NCBI RefSeq assembly: GCF_014839805.1
Contig: NC_051130.1
Span: 868,001-932,000 of the forward strand
Length of the DNA: 64,000 nucleotides
Reading direction: 5' to 3'
DNA from: Manduca sexta
Taxonomy: Eukaryota; Arthropoda; Insecta; Lepidoptera; Sphingidae
Of the stretch, positions 47,557 to 59,100 are shown piece by piece; the first letter of the stretch is position 1, and the number at the start of each line of letters is the position of its first letter. Position numbers and translations under genes: made by a program. A model generated the notes under the pieces. It did not search any database. It was given only the letters and a program-made list of their open reading frames with translations, and was not told where the DNA came from.

Positions 47557-49283
47557 ACGCCACTACTTTCGTTGTAATAAACCTATTAGTGACTATATTA
47601 ATATGAACACATCCTTGAGAATGAATGTCATGCTAACTTATCTCATATTATAATTATCTAGCGAAATCACTCCATAAATAAAGCGATTATAAGCATTACA
47701 ATCTTTGGTCACATAATATATTAAATAAGTCGGAAAAAAAAATTATCCCGGAAAAGTCATTCACGCGAGCAAAACTAGTAATCGTCATACCGTAGATGAA
47801 ACTGTCAACTTATTACTTGCACTTGGAGGAAACTTATTGGTACAGTAATCAATTAACTAAGAGTAGGCGGTGTGAGTCCTCCACGCAAATTTACACACCA
47901 TCCCATCGACTTCAATAAAATTTTGTTAATTATTATGGCTAGTTCAAGGTTGAAAGATGTGATGATTTTAGCTCCAATTCATGGCACTGTTCTCGATATA
48001 AAACTTTAAATTTAGTCCACGTGCTTAAAATGCGGTCTATATTGGCGTATTTGCAGATTTTCTCTAGATATTTACATTACAGATTTTTATAAATTTATAC
48101 TACCGTGCTAAGCTCAAAAGCGGTATTTCAAAAAATATCAAAATCCTGATTTGTATATCGTTAGGTAGCTTAAAGAAATACCCATCCAATGAACTTATCT
48201 AAAGAACTGTAGCTTGTTTAGAACTTTTTAAAAAAATACCTTAAAAGAGTTTCTCTGTCTCAGTTTTACATACAAAACTATAAAACTATGTTAACGAAAC
48301 TTCGATTACCTCGAAATAAGGCCTCCCTGACATACCGCTTTTGCGCTTAGCACGCCAGTATAAGAGGGCAGCTGACGGAGCTAAAAAAAGTTCGCCGAAT
48401 TCTACTAAAGGCCTACACCACGCAAGGTCCTTGTAAGCGCAAGGCTTTATTTAAATAGGGTAAAGACGTGTCTAGAGTGAACCTTAGACCCCCCCCCCTT
48501 CCTCGTAACTACACTCAGGGAATAACTTCTGCCGAATTCACGCATAATTCGTTCCTAGAAATAAACCCAATTCCTAAGTGATTTAAATTCCTTGAAAAGC
48601 CTCACGAGTGAATCCGTGAAAGCTAATTATAAACCTGTTCAGATCTATATTTATCACCATTTTTTTTTCGGCTGATTAGAACGTGATCCAGTAGGAATGT
48701 TTGCATTATTGTGAAATTAACTCATGATACCGCATATTTCATGTAGTTATTAAGTCGATTATTGATCTGTTTCATATTTTACTATAGTTATATATTGTTA
48801 TTATTAACTTAATTAGTGTAATTGCTTTATCCGTTATAATTGAAATAAATAAAATACATAAATACATAATAAAATACCATCAGTAACTTTCTTTTTATCT
48901 TAAAATATATTTTCATTCGCCTAACAGATAACACGATTTGACAAAATATGTTTTTCAGAATATATGTCTTTTACATCAGATACGTTCATTTTATGCTTTA
49001 TCTTGAATCTTATTTAATACCGACTGTATATTTGAAACTATCATATTCACGGAAGGTAAAAATTCCAGGTAAATTTGTTGGAGAATGACTCAGAAAATAC
49101 TTAGGGGAGACCTGGGCAAAACGAAGTTCGGGGCAAGACAGGAAAAGTTGTACTGTGTTTGAGTCATATACGCGAATGCACCGGCGATGGCGCTATTCGT
49201 TCGAACTTCAATCACGGCATGACGGTCGGCCAGAACGGAACGTGTCGTCAGTTGTTTTCACTGCGCAGTGAGGGAAATGTGGT
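47557..49283. other. Palindrome spacer, left part
   Basis: 47557-47715 is still esterase intron 1 (compare 41100-41230), so the palindrome edge lies inside the left unit. A Helitron 3' end piece with CTAG is at about 47745-47778. The remaining 1.5 kb is not recognised; a C run is at 48490-48499. Confidence 0.5.
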
Positions 49284-51266
49284 CACACACAAGTCAAATA
49301 TTTAGGTCACATATTTTCACAACAGGGTGTGTCACCGGATCCAGAAAAAGTCAGGGCTATCAAGGATATGCCGTCTCCTATGTGTCTTAAGGATCTACAA
49401 AGGTTTCTAGGTATTTTAAATTATTTAGGAGCATTTATTAAAAACTTGTCAAAGGAAACTGAACCTCTCCGTCTCTTATTAAAAAAGTCAAGTGAATGGC
49501 TATGGAATGAAAGTCATGAAGCTATATATACACGTCTTAAGAATATCATTTGTCAGGCACCAGTATTGCCACATTATAATGTCAAAAAGTCAGTTCTCTT
49601 GTCAGTAGATTCAAGTCAGTCAGCAGTCGGTGCAGTCTTGCTTCAGGATAATCATCTAATTTGCTATGCTTCTAAAACTTTAACGTCAAGTCAGAAACGT
49701 ATGGCACAGATCGAAAAAGAATTATATGTCATTGTCTTTGGATGTATTCGTTTTCATCAATATGTCTATGATAAAATAGTCTCTGTCGAAACAGATCATC
49801 GTCCATTAGTTACTTTATTTAAAAAGCCTTTAGCAGAAGTTCCAACGTGTCTACAGAGGTTAATGTTGAGAATACAAGCTTATGATTTAAGAGTTGAATA
49901 CAAACCTGGTACTAAAATATACATAGCTGATTCATTGTCTCGAGCAGCTTTACCCGAGTCCAGTAAAGACGAGCTGGATGAAGATGTCAGGGTTCATGTC
50001 AATATGCTTGTTAATCACTTACCTATTATAGCAGAACGTCTCCAGTGTCTCACCAAGGCTACGGAACAAGATGAAAGTCTGCAACTACTGATGAATTACT
50101 ATCAAAAAGGATGGCCTGATAGAAAATCTGAAGTCAATAAATTAGTCTTACCTTATTGGAACTGTCGTCATGAAATACATGCTGTCAAAGGTCTGCTATT
50201 AAAAGGTAACAGTCTTATTATACCTAAAGAGTTGAAACCAGAAATTCTGAAAATGATACATAATGGTCATCAAGGTATAGAAAAGTCAAAAAAAATTGCA
50301 AGAGGTGTTGTATATTGGCCATTAATGTCACATGATATACAGCAATGTGTAGAAAATTGTGAAATCCGTTTGTCACACAGAAAAGCAAATCCCTCACAAC
50401 CTCTAATGTCTCATAAGATTAGTTTTTTTCCTTGGGAAAAAGTCGGTATAGATTTTTTACAATTTAAAGGTCAAACTATTGTTGTCGTCGAAGATTACTA
50501 TTCTAATTATATAGAAATAGCTAATGTCAGCTCAACAGGAGCAAAAGCATTAATAAATGTTTTGAAACCTATATTCAGTCGTCACGGGATTCCTGTAAAA
50601 ATAATGTCAGATAATGGTCCACCCTACAGTTCACAAGAATTTAAGCAGTTTATAGATTCTTGGGCTATATGTCATACAACGTCAAGTCCTTACCTATCAC
50701 GGTCAAATGGATTAGTGGAATCTGGAGTGAAAATAATAAAGCGCATACTTACCAAATGTGCTGAGTCTGGAGATGATCCTCATCTTACCTTGCTGCAATA
50801 TAGAACCACACCTAGAGGAAACTTACCATCTCCTGCTGAATTATTGATGTCTCGTCGTCTCAGAACACTAATACCTACCGTTGTTAAGCATCTGCAACCT
50901 AAAATAACAAGTCATAAGGAATATAGGAAAATAAAACAACATAATAATGTCAAACAGAAATTTTATTTTGATAAAAAATCTAAGGAGTTGTCTAAAGTCA
51001 AGAAAGGAGATAGGGTGATGTTCAAAAAATCACCTGATTCTAAATGGCAATCTGGGAAAGTCATAAAGGAATGTGATGAACCTAGATCATTTATTGTCGA
51101 AGCTCCAGATGGATGTACATTTAGAAGAAATAGGCAACACTTGTTATGTCCTCCGTCTTCAAGTCTTAATAAGGAAAATATTCCAGAAAATTTAACAGAG
51201 TCAAGAAATAAGTCAAAGTCAAAAGGAGGAAGTGAGAAAGGAAGAACCTATAAAGGGTATACTTAA
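49284..51266 (+). mobile_element. Ty3/gypsy pol, 5'-deleted (RNase H and integrase)
   Basis: Open frame for the rear part of a Ty3/gypsy polyprotein. It begins in the RT connection (VKYLGHIF then SPDPEKVRAI), upstream of the ATG-like start at 49329. RNase H acidic residues are seen in LSVDSSQSAVGAVLL, IEKELY and ETDHRPL. Integrase follows: HNGHQGIEKSK and CVENC (zinc-binding HHCC), then the DDE residues in KVGIDFLQF, IMSDNGPPYSS and NGLVESGVK, and a C-terminal KKGDRVMFKK module. Gag, protease and the RT catalytic core are missing, so it cannot move alone. About 645 codons are uninterrupted, which suggests recent origin. The 3' LTR follows after a purine tract. Confidence 0.9.
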
Positions 51267-51500
51267 AACTAGAAGTGGTAGGCAGGTCAATCTCCTAGTC
51301 AGGTTTCAAGATTAAGTATATGATTGATAAATGTCAAGTGTAATTGTCTAAGTAAATTTTAAGTCTTTAAGTTACACAAATGTATAAGTAACATGTCATA
51401 TAAGTTAAGGAATGTAAAAGTTTTTAATATGTTGTCATTCTGTGAAACTAGTCTTAAGTCTCAATTGTCTTTGTTAAAAACAAAAAATGAAAAAGGGAGA

Positions 51501-51703
51501 TGTTACATAGTGATGTAGTCACAGCTTACTAAAGTGACATCACTATGTGGCGTCCTTCCGGCCACTGTCACTTCCGCACACTTTACGTCCCGATAGCGTC
51601 GGCCTGGTCATGTCTGATTATAATTATGTTTGTAGTCTTAATTAATAAATCTATTGTCATAATAGATAGTGTCATTATTCAGACAATACAGAACCACAAT
51701 ACA
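51501..51703 (+). repeat. 3' LTR of the Ty3/gypsy element
   Basis: Begins TGTTACATAG right after the polypurine tract AAAAAGGGAGA (51490-51500) and probably ends CACAATACA at 51703, giving TGT...ACA ends and 203 bp. The right edge is inferred from where the adjoining LINE frame begins; no 5' LTR is present to confirm it. Confidence 0.65.
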
Positions 51704-51979
51704 CTCATATTCATAACTGTCTCGGGGATTTTTATATTTACGCGACTTTTGTCTTAGTTTTTCTTTTTCCTTTAAAAGATTAATAAGTTCGAAGGTAAAC
51801 CAAATGGGATATTTGGATTTATGAGACTTACGTTTGGGAACATATTCGTTAATTTCGAATTGAAGTTTGTCATATAAGGCACTTACCATTTCGTCTACAT
51901 TGCTACAATAACTAAACATTTCAGACCAGTCGACGTTACTCAGAGATGTTACAATCCTATCATAGTCCGCTATTAACAT
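51704..51979 (-). mobile_element. LINE fragment (region between endonuclease and RT)
   Basis: Minus frame: VDWSEMFSYCSNVDEMVSAL, YVPKRKSHKSKYPIWFTFEL and KEKLRQKSRKYKNP, the linker that precedes the RT in CR1/Jockey-type LINEs. It touches the LTR on one side and the right palindrome arm on the other. Confidence 0.7.
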
Positions 51980-52979
51980 ATGAATTCTTTTTTAATTGTT
52001 ATTGATAGTATTAAGTAAAGTGAATTCAAAACGAGAGTACAAGTTTTGTTAGAAGTTTTGAGATTTTTTCGTAAATCTATGAGCTTGTATGATTTATTGT
52101 TTATTCAAATTTATTCCTATTTCTTTTTTAAACAGTTAAAACGTTCGTGTATCCGGAATTGTCAAAATATGCATTATTTTCATAATACAATGTATGCTAC
52201 TAATCTTTTTTTCAATTTTATTTAAAAACTAATAATGCTACCAGAAAATAAATCATCAACTCAGGGATTAAGATAAGAGAGAGATTAAGTAACGCAACCA
52301 TGTAATTTCCTCATCAATTATATATAACTAGAAACTACCTATTACACGAGCGATTATTTAACCGTGAGTGCGCGCGTACTCACATACTAGATAGTAACTA
52401 CTAGTGACTTATTTTAAAGACCGGAAAATTAAAATAACGTCGTATAAGTTGGGTTTACTATTATAGTAATAGTGTATTAATAATAATTTGGGTAATAATA
52501 AATTGGGTTTAAGCAATGCATTTAGTATTGGTAAAGATCGCAGGTCGTTGGTTGTAGGTTGCTTGCGACTGGTTGATCTAGTAATATTTGGAGGAGGTCT
52601 ACGTTCAGCAAGATATCTATGGCTGATGAGTCTCAAATATTTACTGATGAAATAAACAATTATACTTGTTCTGGGTAATCATTTATCATAGAGAGGTAGG
52701 TTATCCTTTTCATGTGCATGATGAGAATTATTAATATTCGTGTGTAATATACCGACTTTAACTCGTATTTTAAAGTTTATAAAGTCGAGTAATAAAATTA
52801 AAATCCCTTCATGCTCGGGTACGAATATTTTCAACCTTATTGACATGTAGGTAAAAACATTTCGATAAGGTGCATCTTCCATTTCATAGTCTATTTTTAA
52901 TATTAAAAAAAAATATACTTAGTCTATTACTTATGTGTAAAATTATATTAAATAATAAACGCTATTGAAGATAATATAC

Positions 52980-53159
52980 CTTGAATTTGTCCCTTCCCGT
53001 GGGTACAGTCGCATAGGGTACATCGTAGAAACTATACATGGAGCCATCCGGGTCCTTGTAGCCCCGGATCGGGCCGTGATGCGTGGTGACGACCCGAGAC
53101 CCCGAGGTCTGAGCGGCGGCAGTAGCAGCCGCGCCCAGCAACACGAGCAAACACAACAT
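52980..53159 (-). pseudogene. Orphan esterase exon 1 (right inner)
   Basis: Mirror of 46371-46550; same 60 codons and donor. No exon 2 follows toward the centre before the arm ends at 51977. Confidence 0.88.
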
Positions 53160-53191
53160 CTTAACACTGTGTGGCCAATACACCGAGGGCG

Positions 53192-53206
53192 GTTTATATA
53201 AATATA
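53192..53206 (-). promoter_or_regulatory. TATA-type core promoter of right orphan exon
   Basis: Reverse complement of the same TATATTTATATAAAC box, 32 bases from the ATG at 53159. Confidence 0.55.
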
Positions 53207-53379
53207 CCACCGAATCATGTTTATCATTTGTAATGTCGCGATAAGTAAATTATTTGGCAATTTTAGAATACTAGTTATTGAATATAAAGTGTTGCACGCG
53301 AGTTTGTTTACGAGAGAACCGTACATTTGAAACAAGTAATACAGGGTTGCAAACATGGTCTGTAATTTTTTATTACTGT

Positions 53380-53690
53380 TGAATGACGAGACGAGTATGC
53401 CTTATATACCGTATGCTGGTGGTAAACGAAACGACCGCTCGTAATCAGAAGCAACACCATACGAACTTCGAATCACACAATTCTGCGGGGCATCCACTGC
53501 ATCGGTCAGGTTGAGGCATGTTAAGTCTCATATTGCCCAGTAACTACGCTGGCTACAATATCCTCCAAATTAGAACACAACAGTGCATACACAGTGAACC
53601 TAAGCGATAGAAATAGATATTTCGGTGACACCAACCCAGACGCCTCCAAAGAAACCACCCACCAGTCAAGTGTGAAACTGCCTGTTCTAT
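53380..53690 (-). mobile_element. SINE-like repeat, family S4
   Basis: Mirror of 45865-46165. Confidence 0.72.
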
Positions 53691-53787
53691 ACAGGATCAT
53701 ATTGATATTGCGTTAATAAATGAAACCATATACTGTCTTTAAAATAACACTTTACCATAGTTATTCTAAATATAGATGTAAAATGAA

Positions 53788-54030
53788 GTGTAAGTTTCAA
53801 TCAAAATAAATGTTAATAAAAAGTAATTTTAATTTTACTTGTCCTATGGCCACTATTACGAAGAGTATTTGTACGAGTATCAACATCATATTTTCAGTTA
53901 GAAATATACAATACATATAATGTAAACCACAACATGATCAGAACATCAGAAAATTAAAACCGGGGTTTTGGTGAAAATATTTGTTATTCATGGATGATTT
54001 AAAGCACAATGTAGAGGTAAAGACGAATAT
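53788..54030. other. Right-arm-specific insertion of about 240 bp
   Basis: The left arm is continuous at the matching place (about 45742). The flanks carry two copies of the GTTTCATTTAGTAACGCAAT-type motif, so recombination between them, or insertion next to one, may be the cause. Confidence 0.5.
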
Positions 54031-54400
54031 ATGGTTTCATTTAGTAACGCAATGTACAAATGACCCGCGTGGCCAAGGAAGGCAAAGTGACTTTATTGCA
54101 CCTGATGGTAAGTAAGTGGAAAGGGATCCAAATAATGCCGACTGACGCGAGATCCTTCGCCACACGACACAGTTATGCCGTCTTGTTTGAAATTCTTAAA
54201 TTGGTTTAATGAAACTTGCGAGAAGTTGATTTTGTTGTTTTATATGTTTTTCTATTGTTGTTGTAGATAGGCGAAAAAAAATATATTAATCCAAGACATG
54301 ATTTATCCATGCGCCAAATTTCATCCAAATCCGTTCAGTGGTTTCTGAATTTATTTAAACATACATCCAAACATTTTCACGAATAATCGTATATTTATAA

Positions 54401-55662
54401 CTAGCTTTTGCCCGCGGCTCCGCCCGCGTTGTAAAGTTTTTCGGGCTAAAGTATTCCGTTATAAAAGTCACGCTATATATTTTCCCGGGAGCCTATGTTT
54501 TTCCCAGGGTCTCAAACTGTCTCCATACCAAATTTCATCTTAATATGTTGGGTAGTTTTTGAGTTTAACACGTTCAGGCAAACGGATGCAGCGGGTGACT
54601 TTGTTTTATAGTATATTTTTGTAGACATTTTTAAGAGGAACAATCCCGTCATAACTCATTGTTGCATAACTTTAACCGTTTACGCAGCGCACGCAACGGA
54701 AGCTCTTAAAACTAATAAATTTTCTCCGTTTTTGCAACATGTTTCATTACTGCTCCGCTCCTATTGGATATAGCGTGATGATATATAGCCTATAGCACTC
54801 CAAGAACAAAGGGCTATCCAACACAAAAAGAATTTTTCAGTTCGAACCGAAAGTTCCTGATTTAAGCCATTACTGCTCCGGTCCTATTGGTCATAGCATG
54901 ATAATATATAGCCTATAGCACTTCACGAACAAAGAGCTATCCAACACAAAAAAATTTTTTCAGTTCGAACCGGCAGTTCCTGAGATTAGCCATTACTGCT
55001 CCGCTCCTATTGGTCATAGCGTGATGATATATAGGCTATAGCACTCCACGAACAAAGAGTTATCCAACACAAAAAAGTATTTTTCAGTTCGAAGCGGTAG
55101 TTCCTGAGACTGCCCATTACTGCTTAGCTCCTATTAGTCATAGCGTGATGATATATAGCCTATAGCACTCCACGAACAAAGAGCTATCGAACACAAAAAG
55201 ATTTTTTTAGTTTGGACCGGTAGTTCCTGAGATTACCCGTTACTGCTCAGCTCCTATTAGTCATAGCGTGATGATATATAGCCTATAGCACTCCACGAAC
55301 AAAGGGCTATCCAACGCAAAAAGAATTTTTCGATTTGGACCGGTAGTTCCTGAGATTAGCCATTACTGCTCCGCTCTTATTGGGTATAGCGTGATGATAT
55401 ATAGCCTAGAGCACTCCACGATCAAAGGGCTATCCAACGCAAAAAGAATTTTTCAATTTGGACCGGTAGTTCCTGAGATTAGCCATTACTGCTCCGCTCC
55501 TATTGGGTATAGCGTGATGATATATAGCCTATAGCACTCCACGAATAAAGGGCTATCCAACGCCAAAAGAATTTTTCAGTTTGGACCGGTAGTTCCTGAG
55601 ATTAGCGCGTTCAAACAAACAAACAAACAAACAAACTCTTCAGCTTTATATAATAGTATAGA
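54401..55662 (-). mobile_element. Non-autonomous Helitron, 1262 bp, with empty site on the other arm
   Basis: On the minus strand it starts TCTATACTATTATATAAAGC (55662) and ends with a stem (CGCGG...CCGCG) and GCAAAAGCTAG (54401). The left arm at about 45355-45375 has the uninterrupted site, and comparison puts the insertion exactly between A and T with no target duplication, the Helitron rule. No Rep/helicase is coded. Most of it is a tandem array. Confidence 0.88.
54744..55606. repeat. Tandem array, about 7 units of 123 bp
   Basis: Units start near 54744, 54868, 54991, 55114, 55238, 55361 and 55483 with CATTACTGCTCCGCTCCTAT-like text and share GCGTGATGATATATAGCC. An (AAAC)n run follows at 55615-55636. 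It lies inside the Helitron. Confidence 0.9.
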
Positions 55663-56178
55663 TAAGATAAGATAAACTTTAATTAAATTCATATCGTGTG
55701 GTTGTAAAAATCAAGAGTCATCGTTATCAAGTTAGGAAAATTACATATTGCGCTGACCAGGTGCAATGCAAACCTAATGAAAGTCATTATTGATGAATAA
55801 ACAACGCAATCAATCCATAGCTGATTACTATAAATACACTACTCAATAAAGTCTAGGGAACAAGAGAAAGCTAGTGTTTATTTTAAATTTAATATATTTT
55901 TGTCTTAGATACTATACATAAATATAATAGTAATTTAATATTCATTCTTATTTTTCAATTTAACAAATAGCTTGTTAGTAAAAAAATTACAAAAAACAAG
56001 TTCATGTAAATTAACTAAACTAGTTATAGGACGGGAAAGTTTCTTTATTATCCACACTGTAGTTCTAGTGTTGGTTTTATTCTGCCACTTATAGTTTGTG
56101 AAGATTTTATATTCTATACATAATAGTTGGATACATATTACATTACCATTGTTCCAAAATTATAAATATCTAAATTGT

Positions 56179-59100
56179 TCAATAAAAATACCGAGAGGCT
56201 AAACTACAAACTACAAGGCTTAATACATAAACATTAGACGCTACGCCCGCAGCACTACCGGGCATGTTGGGATTCGGACGCATGGGTTTTCTATAATGCT
56301 TCTCGTAGATTCCATCCCACAGTTCAAACCTGGCTCCGAACATGGAGTTTTCCAACCGCACTACAGGGCCTAAGTCCATGTAGGGAGACCTGGTGATGTT
56401 CGTTGCTGGCCAGGTTGGCAGCGAGGATCCATCGGGGACAGGTTTTCTGGAACATTATAATTTTAATTAAAATACTGGGAATAGACCATTGGAACGGAGA
56501 AGAGAGGAGTATGTCTGCCTTTCTCTATTCAATCGAGAATGAAGATAATATTATCTTATGTGTATTGTAATAATATGCTGTTCTGCACTTTAGCTCTTAC
56601 TGCATGGGCAGGTTTAATAAGTGATTTAAGCGATATCCACTGGCCAGGAACAGCCACAAGATGTATTGTAGATGCACTTCCGGTCTTAATAACAAAATAA
56701 AGATTACAGAGAAATGGCGTCGACGCTATCCCGCAATTTTATAAGGTCTACAGTGGCACGCATTATAGGACATTGAGCGGTGAAGCTCGACGAGTCTATG
56801 GGAACGCTAATCAGTTATAATCCGAACCAATTAAATCAATTAGAAGTATAGGGAGGTATTGGAATTATATTATAAGTGGAAACACAAGGAAGCCGGAGTA
56901 TAAGGAACTTCAGTAATCTCACACACCCTACGAAACGCAACAGTGATCTGTCGCGCTGTATTCTTTGTAAGACATTAGTACTGATTCCGACTAAGCCGTT
57001 CATATAAAATATAGACTATAGTATGGATATACAACTTTTAAAATAAAATTTAATAAAACACATAATATAATTACCCAGTAATTATAAAGTTCGTCCAGAG
57101 AGACCGCATCATATTTTGCATGTTAATGTATGCATCTGTTTTGCCTGTCATGTTGTTGTGGTCAGATATAATAGCGTATTGCTCGCAATGGTTGGTACCC
57201 GTCGTATTTGTAAACAATATTGGACTAGAATTTTCATCCACAAATGAATATTGATATAGATATATAGGCTGATCCTTAGCTTCAAGACGTAAAGTGAGAC
57301 CCTTCATCATTCTATACCCAAACAGAACATCGGTGTGAAAATCTACGTATTCTAAAACTGTCGATGCGTTTACAGGTCTATCTCCGAAATAAAAATTCCT
57401 GACAGTGTTTGCCACTCTTTCTTTTTCTTCCACACTCTCAAATTCGAGTTCATTTGGCAAAAAATCTGAAAAATGCTCATTCATCTTGCTCAGCCATCCG
57501 TCTAATATGTTTGGTATTCTGAACATACCCTCATCTTTGGCTAGTCCGTATAAAAATGGCATGGGAGGGAAATCTCCATTTTTCAGTATGTCTGCGGGGT
57601 CATCTTGTAGGAACATTTCTACTCCAACATCTCTTTCTAGACATGCGGCTAAGGTAAAGCTGGAATCTGGAAGGCTTAAAGTGCTCATTGAGTGATTTGC
57701 CAGCGTTGCGGCCGAAACAGTCATATAAAACTCTTCCAAGGCTGCTATGTCATCTACATTAGAGAAATTCAAAAGCCTAGCGTAATCCTTTGCGTTCTGT
57801 ATCGGGTCGTATTGTATTGCAATGGCTCCGTAACTGCATCCGCTTTCTGGTATTGCCTTATGGAAGAGACTATTTGTCATGTTCGATATCGATAATAAGT
57901 CAGTAGAGATCCCGCCAGCGCTGCATCCCATTACAGTTACGTCTTTAGGGTTGCCCCCGAATTGTACAATGTTTTGGTTAACCCATCGCAATAAAGCTGC
58001 TTGATCTTTCATGCCCGCGTTTCCAGGAACATTTTCAGTGCCCAAACATAAGAAACCGTACGCCCCAAGGCGGTAGTTAAATGTGATTAAGATCATGCTA
58101 TTGTTTTTAACGAAGTTTGTCAAATGTATTGAGCTTCCAGATGCTAAGATAAAACCTCCGTAATGGACATTGACCACGACTGGCAGATTAGTGATGTTAG
58201 TATCGGGGACGAATATATTTGCTACCAGACAGTCTTCTTGCATAATGTACGGCTCAGGTGTGTGCATAACAAGCTGCGGGCATATGACACCTCGGAAAAC
58301 TGCATCAAATGGTTGTGTCCATGTGGGTGGAGGAAGAGGCGCCTGTGGAATATTTGAATTAGAAATTAAGAAGTGTGTGATGAAACTACAATGTAACATA
58401 TCATTTAGTGATCATATCAAAATGAAAATAACACTGAATTCAAAACCACTGTACCTAAAGTAAATATGACTTGTGCTTTGCTTATTAGGTAATTTAAATG
58501 ATATCAAAACTATATACACTGTGAATGCCGGTGCATGGAGGACATTCCATAGATTGCACGTGCGCGGTAAAAAGGATCTTTGAAAGCACATCATGCTGCT
58601 ACGGATCGATTTTCTGTACGACTGCGACGGCGAGTGGTGCGGTGACACAATGATGTCGCAGGCACCATAATAAGCATTTCCTCTCAACACTTTCTGTGGA
58701 TACGGTTGTAGCATACAGAGAGATCTGATGTTTCTCCACGTACCCAGGTTCTTCACTCTGTCCGTAAGATTGGGATCATCGTCAATTCGAAATGCTCGTC
58801 TTGGCGAAGAGCCAAGTGGGTTACGTAAGTATTTAGGGGCCCTGCCTAGAGATGTAAACAGAACTGCACATATGTTCGGACATGCGCTTTGTAAAGCGTT
58901 AATCTATGGCGTCGCGTGACGTCCATTTGGCTCTGTTCAGGACTCTTAAGTTTTTGCGGGCCAGGTTAGTTTTGTTCTGCAAATGGCTCGTAATTATGAG
59001 TATAATTAGACGTCACTCGAAATTTTGAAGTCGAGGGTGCTAATACCATTAGACATACGGAGAGTACTATGGAACTATGGCGCCACGGTGAATGGGTCTT

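Noticed and set aside
48480..48500. C-run as a structural element
   Set aside because: Single short homopolymer, could be a sequencing feature; no partner or context.
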